Positions 17,939 to 27,153 of a DNA stretch of 64,000 bases are shown in pieces. Within the stretch, counting starts at the first letter, position 1. Each line of letters opens with the position of its first letter. This DNA comes from an uncultured Bacteroidales bacterium. Its GTDB lineage: Bacteria; Bacteroidota; Bacteroidia; Bacteroidales; UBA932. The notes beneath the pieces were generated by a model. It searched no databases. It worked only from the letters and a program-made list of their open reading frames with translations, and was not told where the DNA came from. The translations under genes were made by a program, and so were the position numbers. The DNA lies in assembly GCA_946185745.1 (NCBI GenBank), contig CAMHKQ010000009.1:1-64000 (forward strand), in the 5' to 3' direction.

Positions 17939-17971
17939 AAAATGACCTCGGAGAATTTCCGAGGTCATTTT
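17939..17971. terminator. Bidirectional terminator between barrel gene and decarboxylase operon
   Basis: Perfect 14-bp stem AAAATGACCTCGGA / TCCGAGGTCATTTT with a five-base loop. The A-run on one side and T-run on the other allow function on both strands. It probably ends the minus-strand decarboxylase operon. The remaining gap (17972-18067) shows no recognisable feature. Confidence 0.8.
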
Positions 17972-18067
17972 ATCTAATTGCTTGATTATTAAATAGTTGC
18001 GTTCGCGCGGAAGCTGCACTCACGCGATGTGCTGGTCCCGGGAATCCTGGCTGGATACCGCTTCGTC

Positions 18068-19210
18068 CTACCCCAGGAACCCGAGGAGGATACCCGCGGC
18101 GACGGCGGAGCCGATGACGCCGGCGACGTTGGGGGCCATGGCGTGCATGAGCAGGTGGTTGCCGGGATCGGCCTCGAGGCCTACGGTTTCGGACACGCGG
18201 GCGCTGTCGGGAACGGCGGATACGCCGGCGTTGCCGATGAGCGGGTTGATCTTGTGGCCTTCCTTCAGGAAAAGGTTCATGAACTTGACGAAGAGCACGC
18301 CGCAGGTGGTGGCGATCACGAACGACAGCAGGCCGAGAAGGAAAATCTTCACAGAACGGGCGTTCAGGAACACGTCGGCCTGGGTGGAGGCACCCACGGT
18401 GAGACCGATGAGAGTGGTGGCGATGTCGATGATGGGACCGCGTGCATTCTCGGCCAGACGGCGGGTTACCGTGCTCTCCTTGAGGAGGTTGCCGAAGAAG
18501 AGCATACCCAGCAGCGGCAGGCCGCTCGGCACTATGAAAGCGGTGCAGAGGAAGCCCACGATGGGGAAAATGATCTTCTCGCGCTGGGAAACCTTGCGCG
18601 GGGCCGGCATGCGGATGATCCGCTCCTTCTTGGTGGTGAGCAGCAGCATGATGGGCTTCTGGATGACAGGCACCAGCGCCATGTACGAGTAGGCCGACAC
18701 GGCTATGGCTCCCATCAGATCCGGTGCCAGCTTGCCGCTGAGGAAGATGGCGGTGGGACCGTCGGCGCCGCCGATTATGCCGATTGCACCGGCCTCATTT
18801 GGCGTGAACCCGAGGGCGAGCGCGAGCAGGTAGGCTCCGAAGATGCCCATCTGCGCGGCTGCGCCTATCAGAATCAGGCGTGGCTGCGAAATGAGGGCGC
18901 TGAAGTCGGTCATTGCGCCTATGCCGAGGAAGATCAGCGGGGGATACCAGCCGTTCCGTACACCGTGATACAGGATGTTCAGAACCGAGCCTTCTTCATA
19001 AATGCTGACTTTCAGCCCCATGAGCACCGGAATGTTGCCGATGATCATGCCGAAGCCGATGGGCACGAGCAGCAGGGGCTCCCAGTGCTTGACGATGCCC
19101 AGGGTGATGAAAATCAACCCTATGACTATCATCGCAATGTGGCCCCAGGTGGCGTTCGCGAAGCCGGTGAAGGACCAGAACTGCTGCAGGCTTTCTACGA
19201 TGCTGTCCAT
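18068..19210 (-). CDS. mmdB: Na+-translocating decarboxylase beta subunit
   Basis: Membrane subunit that removes CO2 from carboxybiotin and pumps Na+ outward. It has 380 residues and about ten hydrophobic segments, with conserved blocks IGAMTDFSALI, IGIIGGADGPTAIF, IGLTVGAST and NPLIGNAGVSAVPDSAR that hold the Na+-site residues of this family. It is the last gene of the operon and starts directly after the biotin-carrier stop. OadB and GcdB are close relatives; the carboxyltransferase encoded upstream makes methylmalonyl-CoA the likely substrate. Confidence 0.92.
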   Translation of the reverse strand: MDSIVESLQQFWSFTGFANATWGHIAMIVIGLIFITLGIVKHWEPLLLVPIGFGMIIGNIPVLMGLKVSIYEEGSVLNILYHGVRNGWYPPLIFLGIGAMTDFSALISQPRLILIGAAAQMGIFGAYLLALALGFTPNEAGAIGIIGGADGPTAIFLSGKLAPDLMGAIAVSAYSYMALVPVIQKPIMLLLTTKKERIIRMPAPRKVSQREKIIFPIVGFLCTAFIVPSGLPLLGMLFFGNLLKESTVTRRLAENARGPIIDIATTLIGLTVGASTQADVFLNARSVKIFLLGLLSFVIATTCGVLFVKFMNLFLKEGHKINPLIGNAGVSAVPDSARVSETVGLEADPGNHLLMHAMAPNVAGVIGSAVAAGILLGFLG

Positions 19211-19630
19211 TTATGCTATGGTGGCTATGTCGGCTCCTTCGAGCACGGAGTCGCCCTTCTTTACGAAAATCTTTGTGACGGTGCCGTCGGATTCGGAGAG
19301 GATCTCGTTCTCCATCTTCATGGCCTCGAGGACGGCGAGCTTCTGGCCGCGCTTGACGGCCTCGCCTTCCTTGACGCATACGTCGATGACGACGCCCGGA
19401 AGCGGGGATGCTACCATCTTGCCGCCGGCAGGGGCTGCCGCAGCAGCGGGTGCGGCGGGAGCTGCGCTTGCAGCCGGAGCCGGGGCCGGAGCGGTGACCG
19501 CAGCGGGGGCGTTTTCGATTTCAACAGAATAGTTTACACCGTTTACAGTGACGTCCGCGGTGCCGTCGGCTATGCCGTTTACGGAAACCTCATAGGGCTT
19601 GCCGTTGATTTTGAACTTATAGTTTGTCAT
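19211..19630 (-). CDS. mmdC: Biotin carrier subunit of the Na+-translocating decarboxylase
   Basis: Carries CO2 as carboxybiotin from the carboxyltransferase to the membrane subunit. The preferred start [10 protein letters not shown] makes an ATGA overlap with the preceding gene; the track's longer ORF lies within that gene and is rejected. An N-terminal beta domain is followed by an Ala/Pro-rich flexible linker (about residues 50-70), then a biotinyl domain with the biotinylation motif EAMKMENE. It has 139 residues, typical of MmdC. Confidence 0.9.
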   Translation of the reverse strand: MTNYKFKINGKPYEVSVNGIADGTADVTVNGVNYSVEIENAPAAVTAPAPAPAASAAPAAPAAAAAPAGGKMVASPLPGVVIDVCVKEGEAVKRGQKLAVLEAMKMENEILSESDGTVTKIFVKKGDSVLEGADIATIA

Positions 19631-20082
19631 TTGTTCGGATTTTTCCTGAAGTTGAGGGCGGGATTCCTCCATGCGGAAGGAGCGCGGTTGATTGTGATTA
19701 CGAAGGGTTCGCTGTCGTGCACGGATGTGCCGAGGTGCAGGGCGAGGGCCGTGGCGATCGCAACGGGGACATCTCCGCCGTTTTCGGCGTCGAGCGCCAG
19801 AGCGATGGCGACAGCCACTTCGGCGTCGGGAGCGCTCCCGACAGCCTTTTTAGGCTTCTTCGCCGGTTTGGCGGGTTTTGCGGGCGCGGCGTTCCGGGCA
19901 TCCATCCTCATTGAAATCTTGCCGACTATGGTGAAGATGGCGAAGAGGATGACGAGGGCCGAGAACACGGTTGTGACGGCGATGAGCGTGAGCGTCCAGC
20001 CGTGCGGGTCGGTGGCCGCCATGCGCTTCGCGCCTTCGGTGAGCTCGGATGTCTGCAGAAGTATGAAAAGAGGGTTCATCAC
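19627..20082 (-). CDS. mmdD: OadG-like membrane subunit (delta) of the decarboxylase
   Basis: Small single-span membrane protein (151 aa) that holds carboxyltransferase and membrane subunit together. One hydrophobic helix lies at about residues 30-52 ([20 protein letters not shown]). An Ala/Lys/Pro-rich linker follows ([16 protein letters not shown]), then an Ala-rich stretch and a tail ([11 protein letters not shown]) seen in Bacteroidetes OadG-type proteins. ATGA overlaps exist with both neighbours, showing tight cotranslation. Confidence 0.82.
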   Translation of the reverse strand: MMNPLFILLQTSELTEGAKRMAATDPHGWTLTLIAVTTVFSALVILFAIFTIVGKISMRMDARNAAPAKPAKPAKKPKKAVGSAPDAEVAVAIALALDAENGGDVPVAIATALALHLGTSVHDSEPFVITINRAPSAWRNPALNFRKNPNK

Positions 20083-21641
20083 AGCGGCAGGTTATCGTGT
20101 TTCTTGGCGGGGACGTCCTGTCTCTTGCCTTCCAGAGTGCAGAGGGCGCGGATTACGCGGAAACGCGTGTTGCGCGGCTCGATGACGTCTTCGATATAGC
20201 CCTTCTGGGCTGCCTGGTAAGGATTGTTGAAGAGTTCTTCGTATTCCGCCTTCTTCTCGGCGCGGATCTGCTCCTGCTTTGCAGGGTCGGTCTCTGCGTT
20301 TACGGCCTTGCTGTACAGCACGTTGACTGCGCCGTCGGCACCCATGACCGCGATCTGGGCGGTGGGCCAGGCGTAGTTGACGTCGCCGCGCAGCTGCTTG
20401 CAGCTCATGACTATGTGCGCGCCGCCGTAGGCCTTGCGGAGGGTGACGGTGACCTTGGGAACCGTGGCCTCGCCGTAGGCGTAGAGCAGCTTGGCGCCGT
20501 TCTGGATAACCGCGCCGTACTCCTGCTGGGTGCCGGGGAGGAAGCCGGGAACGTCCACCAGGGTGACCAGGGGGATGTTGAAGGCGTCGCAGAAGCGCAC
20601 GAAGCGGGCTGCCTTGCGGCTGGCGTTGATGTCGAGCACGCCGGCCAGCATCTTGGGCTGGTTGGCTACGATGCCGACACCGCGGCCGCCCATGTGGGCG
20701 AAGCCGACTATTATGTTGCGGGCGAAGTCCCTGTGGATTTCGAAGAAGTCGCGGTCGTCCACGATCTCGGCGATCACGTCGTACATGTCGTACGACTTGT
20801 TGGGATTGTCGGGGATGATGGAGTTGAGGACGTCGGAAACGCGGGAAACCGGATCGGAGGTCTCACGCTCCGGGGCGGTCTCCATGTTGTTCTGGGGCAG
20901 GTAGCTGAAGAGCTTCTTTATAGTCTCGATGCCTTCCTGCTCGTTTTCGGCCGCGAAATCGGCCACGCCGCTCTTGGTGGCGTGCACCGCGGCCCCGCCG
21001 AGCTCTTCACTCGTGACGTCTTCGCCGGTGACGCTCTTGACCACGGCGGGACCGGTAAGGAACATGTAGGAGGTGTTCTTTACCATGAGGGTGAAGTCGG
21101 TGAGGGCGGGGGAGTAGACCGCTCCGCCTGCGCAGGGGCCGAAGATGCCGGAAATCTGCGGGACGACGCCGCTCGCAAGGATGTTGCGCTCGAAGATCTC
21201 GCCGTAGCCGGCCAGGGCGTCGATGCCCTCCTGGATGCGGGCTCCGCCGGAGTCGTTGAGACCGATGACGGGAGCGCCGGCGCGCACGGCCATGTCCATG
21301 ACCTTGCATATCTTTTCACTCATGGTCTTGCTGAGGGAGCCGCCGCTTACTGTGAAGTCCTGGGCGTATACGAACACCGGCCTGCCGCCGATGGTGCCGT
21401 GACCGGTCACGACGCCGTCGCCGTCGGGATGGGTGGCCTCCATGCCGAAATTGGTGCAGCGGTGCTGCACGAACATGTCGAATTCCTCGAAGGAATCCTT
21501 GTCGAGAAGCAGCTCGAGCCTTTCGCGGGCGGTGAGCTTGTTCTTGGCATGCTGTGCCTCAATCCGCTTGGGGCCGCCTCCGAGGCGCGCCGCCGCGCGG
21601 CGGTCCACAAGTTTCGCGATTTTATCTTCCTGTATACTCAT
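20079..21641 (-). CDS. mmdA: Acyl-CoA carboxyltransferase subunit, methylmalonyl-CoA decarboxylase alpha
   Basis: Transfers the carboxyl group of (S)-methylmalonyl-CoA to biotin, giving propionyl-CoA in the succinate-propionate route. The two crotonase-like halves of the family are present: [20 protein letters not shown] and [14 protein letters not shown] in the first, [19 protein letters not shown] and [11 protein letters not shown] in the second. The length of 520 residues is standard. Propionyl-CoA carboxylase beta would look alike, but the MmdB-type pump and biotin carrier directly downstream, and the absence of a biotin carboxylase, favour decarboxylase. First gene of the operon. Confidence 0.92.
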   Translation of the reverse strand: MSIQEDKIAKLVDRRAAARLGGGPKRIEAQHAKNKLTARERLELLLDKDSFEEFDMFVQHRCTNFGMEATHPDGDGVVTGHGTIGGRPVFVYAQDFTVSGGSLSKTMSEKICKVMDMAVRAGAPVIGLNDSGGARIQEGIDALAGYGEIFERNILASGVVPQISGIFGPCAGGAVYSPALTDFTLMVKNTSYMFLTGPAVVKSVTGEDVTSEELGGAAVHATKSGVADFAAENEQEGIETIKKLFSYLPQNNMETAPERETSDPVSRVSDVLNSIIPDNPNKSYDMYDVIAEIVDDRDFFEIHRDFARNIIVGFAHMGGRGVGIVANQPKMLAGVLDINASRKAARFVRFCDAFNIPLVTLVDVPGFLPGTQQEYGAVIQNGAKLLYAYGEATVPKVTVTLRKAYGGAHIVMSCKQLRGDVNYAWPTAQIAVMGADGAVNVLYSKAVNAETDPAKQEQIRAEKKAEYEELFNNPYQAAQKGYIEDVIEPRNTRFRVIRALCTLEGKRQDVPAKKHDNLPL

Positions 21642-21663
21642 ATTTCTTGTTGATTACAGAGTG

Positions 21664-21693
21664 CAAATATAACTAAAAATACTTTGACTTCAA
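21664..21693 (-). promoter_or_regulatory. Promoter of the methylmalonyl-CoA decarboxylase operon
   Basis: Minus strand: TTG, 19 bases, then TATATTTG (21664-21671), ending 22 bases before the mmdA start. This matches the Bacteroidetes -33/-7 spacing. It is divergent from recF. Confidence 0.7.
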
Positions 21694-21705
21694 CATTCAA
21701 ATAGC

Positions 21706-21713
21706 TATCTTTG
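21706..21713 (+). promoter_or_regulatory. -7 box TATCTTTG of the recF operon
   Basis: Perfect TAnnTTTG, 17 bases before the preferred recF ATG at 21731. Confidence 0.7.
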
Positions 21714-21730
21714 CATGATTGAGATTACAT

Positions 21731-22819
21731 ATGCCAGTACTCCGCAAAATAGTGGTCAAGGATTTCAGGAACATCGAGCTTCAGGAGCTCGAGTTTTCTG
21801 AAAAGCTGAACTGCATTTCCGGGGGCAACGGCGAGGGTAAGACCAACCTGCTCGATGCCATATGGTACCTTTCCATGACCAAGAGCGCGTTTACGGCAGA
21901 CCGCTTCAACTTCCGCTACGGCACCGGCTCTTTCGCCATCTCGGGCTGCTATTCCATGCCCTCGGGGCCCGATACCCGCATCGCCATCCAGGTGGGGGAG
22001 GAAAAGAAATTGCGGAGGGACGACAAACCCTGTCCCCGCATCTCCTCCCACATCGGCCTCATTCCCATCGTAATGGTTTCTCCGGCCGACGTTTCCATGG
22101 TGAGCGACTCCGGGGACGAACGCCGCCGTTTCGTGAATTCGGTGCTTTCGCAGATGGACGCGGCCTATCTCGACGGCCTGCAGCAGTACAACCGCTGCCT
22201 TTCGCAGCGCAACAGCCTCCTCAAGGCCGAGCATCCCGATCTTTCGCTTCTGGATATCCTGGACGAAAAGATGGAGGCGCTGGCAAGGCCTCTCTGCGAG
22301 CGCAGGGAAGAGTTCGCCAAGGGCCTGAATCCCCTCGTAAAGCGTTATTATTCACAGATTTCCGGGGGCAGGGAGAACGTGTCGGTGAGCTACCGGTCCG
22401 AGCTCCTCAAGAGCCGCTTCACCGAGCTGGCGTCCGCCCGCCGCGAACGCGACATGGCGCTGGGATACACCGTTTCCGGCCTCCAGCGCGACGACTTCAG
22501 CTTCGAGCTCGACGGCCACGCAATCCGCAACTGCGGCAGCCAGGGCCAGCAGAAGTCCTTCCTGGTGGCGCTCAAGTTCGCGCAGTACGAAATCATGAAG
22601 GAAAGGGCCGGCTATCCGCCCATCCTGCTCCTTGACGACCTCTTTGACAAGCTGGATCTGGGCCGCGTGCAGAACCTGCTCGAGATGGTGGCGGGGGAGG
22701 CCTTCGGCCAGATTTTCCTGACAGACAGCAACAAACTGAGGCTCAACGGCATAGTGGATTCCATCACGGCCGACCGCAGCTATTATGAGGCGAAGGGAGG
22801 CGTCTTTACCAGGCTATGA
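21731..22819 (+). CDS. recF: DNA replication and repair protein RecF
   Basis: SMC-like ATPase that helps load RecA at gaps. The start MPVLRKIVVKDFRN is preferred over the track's TTG start four codons upstream. Walker A is SGGNGEGKTNLLDAI. The signature-like region is NCGSQGQQKSFLVALKFAQ and Walker B is ILLLDDLFDKLD. It has 362 residues, full length. It overlaps the DciA-like gene by ATGA, a common Bacteroidetes arrangement. Confidence 0.92.
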   Translation: MPVLRKIVVKDFRNIELQELEFSEKLNCISGGNGEGKTNLLDAIWYLSMTKSAFTADRFNFRYGTGSFAISGCYSMPSGPDTRIAIQVGEEKKLRRDDKPCPRISSHIGLIPIVMVSPADVSMVSDSGDERRRFVNSVLSQMDAAYLDGLQQYNRCLSQRNSLLKAEHPDLSLLDILDEKMEALARPLCERREEFAKGLNPLVKRYYSQISGGRENVSVSYRSELLKSRFTELASARRERDMALGYTVSGLQRDDFSFELDGHAIRNCGSQGQQKSFLVALKFAQYEIMKERAGYPPILLLDDLFDKLDLGRVQNLLEMVAGEAFGQIFLTDSNKLRLNGIVDSITADRSYYEAKGGVFTRL

Positions 22820-23142
22820 GCCGCATCGCCCGCAAGCAGGCCATCACCGTTGCCGAGGCCCTGAAGGAGATGTTCCGGAGCGAGCGTCTCGGCGCCACGC
22901 TGAACACCCGCCGGGTTTTCCTCGCGTGGGAAGAGGCCAGCGGGGCGGGGGATTTCACGATCCGCAAGTTCTTCCGCGACGGGGTGCTGTACGTCACCCT
23001 GAACTCCTCGGTGCTTGCAACGCAGCTCGGGATGCAGAAGGCCTCGCTGCTTGAAAAGATAAACGCCATCCTCGCCGACGACCCTCTCATGATCCGCGAA
23101 GGAGAGCTTGAACAGACAGTTAAAGAATTAAGGATTAAATAG
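22816..23142 (+). CDS. DUF721 / DciA-like protein
   Basis: A 108-residue protein of the DUF721 family, whose proteobacterial and actinobacterial members (DciA) help load the replicative helicase. The family core is visible: an N-terminal helix (VAEALKEMFRSERLGATL), WEEASG, a strand DGVLYVTLNSSVLATQL, and a helix ending in INAIL. It is coupled to recF by an ATGA overlap. Family membership is solid; the helicase-loader role here is inferred. Confidence 0.8.
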   Translation: MSRIARKQAITVAEALKEMFRSERLGATLNTRRVFLAWEEASGAGDFTIRKFFRDGVLYVTLNSSVLATQLGMQKASLLEKINAILADDPLMIREGELEQTVKELRIK

Positions 23143-23144
23143 AT

Positions 23145-24179
23145 ATGAAGATTGTTGCAGATTCCTCCGTTCCGTTTCTGGAAGGTGTTTTCGAGCCTTA
23201 CGCCACTGTGGTTTACAAGCCCGGGGCGGAAATCCGCCGCGAAGACCTTCTGGACGCCGACGCCCTCATTATCCGCACCCGTACCCGCTGCAACTCCTAT
23301 CTGCTGGAAGGCACGCCGGTCAAGATAATCGCCACGGCGAACATCGGCACCGACCACATCGACCTTCCCTGGTGCAGGGCGCACAGCATCTTCGTCCAGA
23401 ACGCTCCCGGCTGCAATTCCGGGGGAGTGATGGACTATGTGCTGTCCGCCCTCTACGGGGCCGCGTCCCGCAAGAGCATCCCCCTCACGGGCTCCACGCT
23501 CGGCATCATAGGAGTGGGCTCCGTAGGGTCCAGGGTGGAGCAGGCCGCGCGCCATCTCGGTTTCAAGGTGCTGCTGAACGACCCGCCCCGCGAAGCGGCT
23601 GAAGGACCCACACAGTTCTGCAGCCTCGACTACCTGCTCGAGAATTCGGACATCGTCACCTTGCACGTGCCCCTTACCGACGAGACCCGCCGCATGGCGA
23701 ACGCCGCCTTCTTCGACAAGATGAAACTGGGCGCTTTCTTCATCAACACGTCCAGGGGAGAGGTGATGGTGGACGACGCCCTCATGAACGCAATCCCCAA
23801 ACTGGGGCCGGTGATAATCGATACCTGGAATCACGAACCCGATATAAACCAGACACTTATGAGCATGGTGGACATAGCCACGCCCCACATCGCGGGCTAT
23901 TCCTACCAGGGCAAGCAGAGGGGTACGGCCATGGCCGTCCGCGCCGTAGCCCGCTTCTTCGAAATCAGTCAGCTGTACGATTTCTTCCCGCCTACCGAAA
24001 TGGACGAGCTGGCGGCCGTGAAACTGACCCTTACCGGAATGACGCAGGGGCAGATAGCCGCTCTCTTCCAGTATAATTATCCCATTTTCACCGACGACTT
24101 CATCTTCCGCGCAAATCCCGGAGAGTTCGAAAACCTGCGCATCCAGTATCGCTACAGAAAAGAGTTTTATATTTACTAG
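23145..24179 (+). CDS. pdxB: Erythronate-4-phosphate dehydrogenase
   Basis: Oxidises 4-phosphoerythronate in the DXP-dependent route to pyridoxal phosphate. D-2-hydroxyacid dehydrogenase layout: an N-terminal substrate region with TRTRCN and ANIGTDHID, NAD-binding motif GIIGVGSVGSR (about 118), catalytic Arg block INTSRGEVMVDD, and His in WNHEPDI. After HIAGYS comes a C-terminal PdxB-type extension. The length of 344 is slightly shorter than the usual 375-380. It is followed by DUF4301 with a 4-base gap. Confidence 0.88.
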   Translation: MKIVADSSVPFLEGVFEPYATVVYKPGAEIRREDLLDADALIIRTRTRCNSYLLEGTPVKIIATANIGTDHIDLPWCRAHSIFVQNAPGCNSGGVMDYVLSALYGAASRKSIPLTGSTLGIIGVGSVGSRVEQAARHLGFKVLLNDPPREAAEGPTQFCSLDYLLENSDIVTLHVPLTDETRRMANAAFFDKMKLGAFFINTSRGEVMVDDALMNAIPKLGPVIIDTWNHEPDINQTLMSMVDIATPHIAGYSYQGKQRGTAMAVRAVARFFEISQLYDFFPPTEMDELAAVKLTLTGMTQGQIAALFQYNYPIFTDDFIFRANPGEFENLRIQYRYRKEFYIY

Positions 24180-24183
24180 AATC

Positions 24184-25605
24184 ATGACCATAGAAGAACA
24201 GATCAACTATTTCAAGCAGGGATTTCCCTGGCTCGAAGTGACCGCTCCCGCCCGCCCGGACAGGGGGATAGAGGTGATGGACGAAGCGGCCCGTGACGCT
24301 GCGGTGGCTTATTCCGAAAGCGCCAGCGTCGGGGGCAGGCTCAAGTTCGTGCCCGCTTCGGGCGCCGCATCCCGAATGTTCAAGGATATCTTCGCAGGGA
24401 TGGAGCGTCCCAACGACGCCGTCCGCCGTCTCACCGCAGAGCTCGGCCGTTTCGCATTCTACGATCCCGCACTGTTTGGCACGCCTGGCGCCGGAAACGA
24501 CGCGGAGTGCATGCGTACCGCCCGCCTTCTGCTCACCGGCGAGGGACTCGGTTACGGCAGCAAGCCGAAGGGGGTGCTGGAGTTCCACCGCTATCCCGGG
24601 GAGACCCGCACCGCGTTTGCGGAGCACCTCGTCGAAGGGCAGGAGTATATGCGCAATGCCGACGGCAGCGTAAACCTCTGTGTCACAATCTCTCCCGAGC
24701 ATAAAGAGCTGTTCACGGCCGCCCTTGAAAAGGTGCGTGCCGAATATGAAAAGCGCTACGACGTCCGTTACAACGTGGAGTTCACCTTCCAGGATCCCGC
24801 CACGAACACCATCGCCGTCGACATGAATGACGAGCCTTTCCTCTGCGACGACGGTTCGCGCCTGTTCCGCCCCGCCGGCCACGGCGCCCTGATTTACAAT
24901 CTGAACAAGGTCGAGGCGGAGCTGGTGAGCATCAAGAACATCGACAACGTGGCGGTGGAGCGTCTGCTTCCCGTCACCTCGCTCTACAAGAAGGTGCTGA
25001 TGGGCAGGGCCCTGCAGCTGCGCGACACCATCTTCGGCTATCTGCGCCGCCTCGACGAGGAAATCACCCCCGCCCTTCTCGACGAAATCCAGAAATGGCT
25101 GGACGATACCCTCTGCATCCATTTCGATTCGCTTCCGTACGGGCTCGAGACCAGGGCTAAAATCCTGAGAGCCAAGCTGGACCGTCCCATCCGCGTGTGT
25201 GGCATGGTGCGCAACCAGGGCGAGCCGGGCGGCGGTCCGTTCATCGTCAAAGGCGCCGACGGCTCCACGTCGCTCCAGATTCTCGAGAGCGTCCAGATCA
25301 ACAAGGACAATCCCGTGGCTGCAGCCGCGCTTGCCGGCGCCACGCATTTCAACCCGGTCGATCTGGTCTGCTGCCTGCGTGACTACAAGGGCAGGCGTTT
25401 CGACCTGCTCAAGCATGTGGACCGCAATACCGGCTTCATCTCCTACAAGAGCTATCAGGGCCGCGAGCTCAAGGCTCTGGAGCTTCCGGGCCTGTGGAAC
25501 GGCAGTATGAGCGATTGGAACACCCTGTTCGTGGAGGTGCCGGTGGAGACTTTCAATCCGGTGAAGGTCGTGCTTGACCTGCTTCGCCCGGCGCATCAGA
25601 ACTAA
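24184..25605 (+). CDS. DUF4301 family protein
   Basis: A cytosolic 473-residue protein of a family found mainly in Bacteroidetes with no assigned function. Visible conserved blocks are VPASGAASRMFK near residue 58, FHRYPGETRTAFAEHL, DGSRLFRPAGHGALI, KNIDNVA, RVCGMVRNQGEPGGGPF and FNPVDLVCCLRDY. The pattern of Gly/Ser-rich and Arg motifs suggests a nucleotide- or sugar-phosphate-binding enzyme, but this is a guess. It lies four bases after pdxB. Confidence 0.8.
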   Translation: MTIEEQINYFKQGFPWLEVTAPARPDRGIEVMDEAARDAAVAYSESASVGGRLKFVPASGAASRMFKDIFAGMERPNDAVRRLTAELGRFAFYDPALFGTPGAGNDAECMRTARLLLTGEGLGYGSKPKGVLEFHRYPGETRTAFAEHLVEGQEYMRNADGSVNLCVTISPEHKELFTAALEKVRAEYEKRYDVRYNVEFTFQDPATNTIAVDMNDEPFLCDDGSRLFRPAGHGALIYNLNKVEAELVSIKNIDNVAVERLLPVTSLYKKVLMGRALQLRDTIFGYLRRLDEEITPALLDEIQKWLDDTLCIHFDSLPYGLETRAKILRAKLDRPIRVCGMVRNQGEPGGGPFIVKGADGSTSLQILESVQINKDNPVAAAALAGATHFNPVDLVCCLRDYKGRRFDLLKHVDRNTGFISYKSYQGRELKALELPGLWNGSMSDWNTLFVEVPVETFNPVKVVLDLLRPAHQN

Positions 25606-25631
25606 CTGTTGCTTTTTTACATTTATTTATC

Positions 25632-25639
25632 TATTTTTG
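25632..25639 (+). promoter_or_regulatory. -7 box TATTTTTG of the TPR-yebC unit
   Basis: Perfect TAnnTTTG, 32 bases before the TPR gene ATG, in the 66-base gap after DUF4301. Confidence 0.6.
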
Positions 25640-25671
25640 CAGGCTTTTTTGAATAAATAAAATACCTGGAT

Positions 25672-26346
25672 ATGGCTACTCAGCAAAAGACAAAGCAGGA
25701 AATCCGTCAGGAGAACACTGCAGAACAGCTTTCTCGTACCGAACAGTTCTACGAGAAGAACAAGAAATGGATTTGGGGCATCATCATCGGCATCCTCGTC
25801 ATCTGGCTTGCCTCCCTCGCCTATAACCGCTTCATCTACATGCCCAAGTGTGCAGAGGCTCAGGAGCAGATGTTCCCTGCGGAGAACAACTTCCGCGCAG
25901 GCGAATATGAGCTCGCCCTCAATGGCGACGGCAACGTGCTCGGCTTCTCCCAGATTATCGACGACTACGGCAACAAGGCCGGCAAGGCCGTCTATCTGTA
26001 CGCCGGCATCTGCCAGCTCCAGCTCGGCAACTTCCAGGATGCGATAGACTACCTCAGGAAATACAATGGCAAGGAGCCCATCCTTAAGGCCCGTGCGCTT
26101 GCCTGCCAGGGCGACGCCTACGTAGGCCTGGAGCAGTACGAGAACGCCATCGCTGCCTACAAGAAGGCAGTTGCCGTAAACGACAACGTGTTCAACGCCG
26201 GCTACCTGTTCAAGGAAGGCCTCGCATACAAGGCTCTCGGCGACAACGCTGCAGCCCTCAAGTGCTTCGAGAACATCAGGGACAATTATCCCCAGAGCGT
26301 CGAAGCCGCTGAAATCGCCCGTTACATCACCGAAGTGAGCGAGTAA
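25672..26346 (+). CDS. Membrane-anchored TPR protein (YfgM-like)
   Basis: A 224-residue protein with a charged cytosolic start (TKQEIRQENTAEQLSRTEQF), one transmembrane helix at about residues 36-52 (GIIIGILVIWLASLAY), and TPR-like repeats after it (YLYAGICQLQLGNFQDAI, ACQGDAYVGLEQYENAI, LFKEGLAYKALGDNAAAL). This layout resembles YfgM-type proteins that assist envelope proteins near the Sec translocon. It is followed one base later by yebC. Confidence 0.78.
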   Translation: MATQQKTKQEIRQENTAEQLSRTEQFYEKNKKWIWGIIIGILVIWLASLAYNRFIYMPKCAEAQEQMFPAENNFRAGEYELALNGDGNVLGFSQIIDDYGNKAGKAVYLYAGICQLQLGNFQDAIDYLRKYNGKEPILKARALACQGDAYVGLEQYENAIAAYKKAVAVNDNVFNAGYLFKEGLAYKALGDNAAALKCFENIRDNYPQSVEAAEIARYITEVSE

Positions 26347-26347
26347 T

Positions 26348-27103
26348 ATGGGACGCGCATTTGAATTCCGCAAGGAGCGCAAGATGAAGCGCTGGGGCCA
26401 CATGGCCCGTACTTTCACCAAGCTGGGCAAGGAGATCACCGTCGCAGTCAAGCAGGGCGGTCCCGACGTAACCGGCAATCCCCGTCTGCGTGCACTCATG
26501 GCCGAGGCCCGTTCCGAGCAGATGCCCAAGGAGAACATCGAGCGCGCCATCAAGAAGGCCACCGAGAGCAAATCCGGCGACTTCAAGGAGGTTGTCTACG
26601 AAGGCTACGGCCCGTTCGGCATCGCCATCCTGGTAGAGACAGCAACCGACAACACTACCCGCACCGTCGCCAATGTCCGCAGCTATTTCAACAAGTGCGG
26701 CGGCACCCTCGGCACCAGCGGCAGCGTCGGCTTCATGTTTGACCACAAGTGCGTTTTCCGCATCAAGGAAACCGAAGGCATGGATCTGGAAGAGCTTGAG
26801 CTCGAACTGATCGACTTCGGCGCCGAAGAGCTCTTCGACGAAGAGGTGGAAGACAAGGACGGAAACGTCAGCAAGGAAGTTGTCATCTACGGTGACTATC
26901 CCTCCTACGGCTCCATCCAGAAGTACATAGAAGACAAGGGTTACGAACTCGTTTCCGGCGGCTTCGAGCGCATTCCGAATGCCGAGCTCAAGGATGTCAC
27001 TCCCGAGCAGCGTTCCACCATCGACAAGCTTGTAGGCCTTCTGGAAGACGATGAAGACGTCACCAACGTCTACACCACCATGAAGCCCGGCGAAGACGCC
27101 TGA
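26348..27103 (+). CDS. yebC: YebC/PmpR family protein
   Basis: A 251-residue cytosolic protein. The N-terminus GRAFEFRKERKMKRWG is the Bacteroidetes variant of the usual AGHSKW start. Further blocks are TKLGKEITVAVKQGG, MPKENIERAIKKA, YEGYGPFGIAILVE and TDNTTRTVANVR. Relatives act as transcription regulators or, in the YebC1/YebC2 view, as translation factors on ribosomes stalled at prolines. A strong terminator follows. Confidence 0.92.
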   Translation: MGRAFEFRKERKMKRWGHMARTFTKLGKEITVAVKQGGPDVTGNPRLRALMAEARSEQMPKENIERAIKKATESKSGDFKEVVYEGYGPFGIAILVETATDNTTRTVANVRSYFNKCGGTLGTSGSVGFMFDHKCVFRIKETEGMDLEELELELIDFGAEELFDEEVEDKDGNVSKEVVIYGDYPSYGSIQKYIEDKGYELVSGGFERIPNAELKDVTPEQRSTIDKLVGLLEDDEDVTNVYTTMKPGEDA

Positions 27104-27118
27104 AGCTCGTTTATCCGC

Positions 27119-27153
27119 TAAAAACGGCACCTCATCGAGGCGCCGTTTTTTTT
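27119..27153 (+). terminator. Terminator after yebC
   Basis: Stem AAAACGGC-A-CCTC / GAGG-C-GCCGTTTT with loop ATC and one A-C mismatch, ending in a T-run. It lies between convergent genes and overlaps the stop of the SUMF1-sialidase gene, so it may serve both strands. Confidence 0.85.

Noticed and set aside
18029-20185. 718-aa plus-strand ORF
   Set aside because: Antisense of the methylmalonyl-CoA decarboxylase operon.
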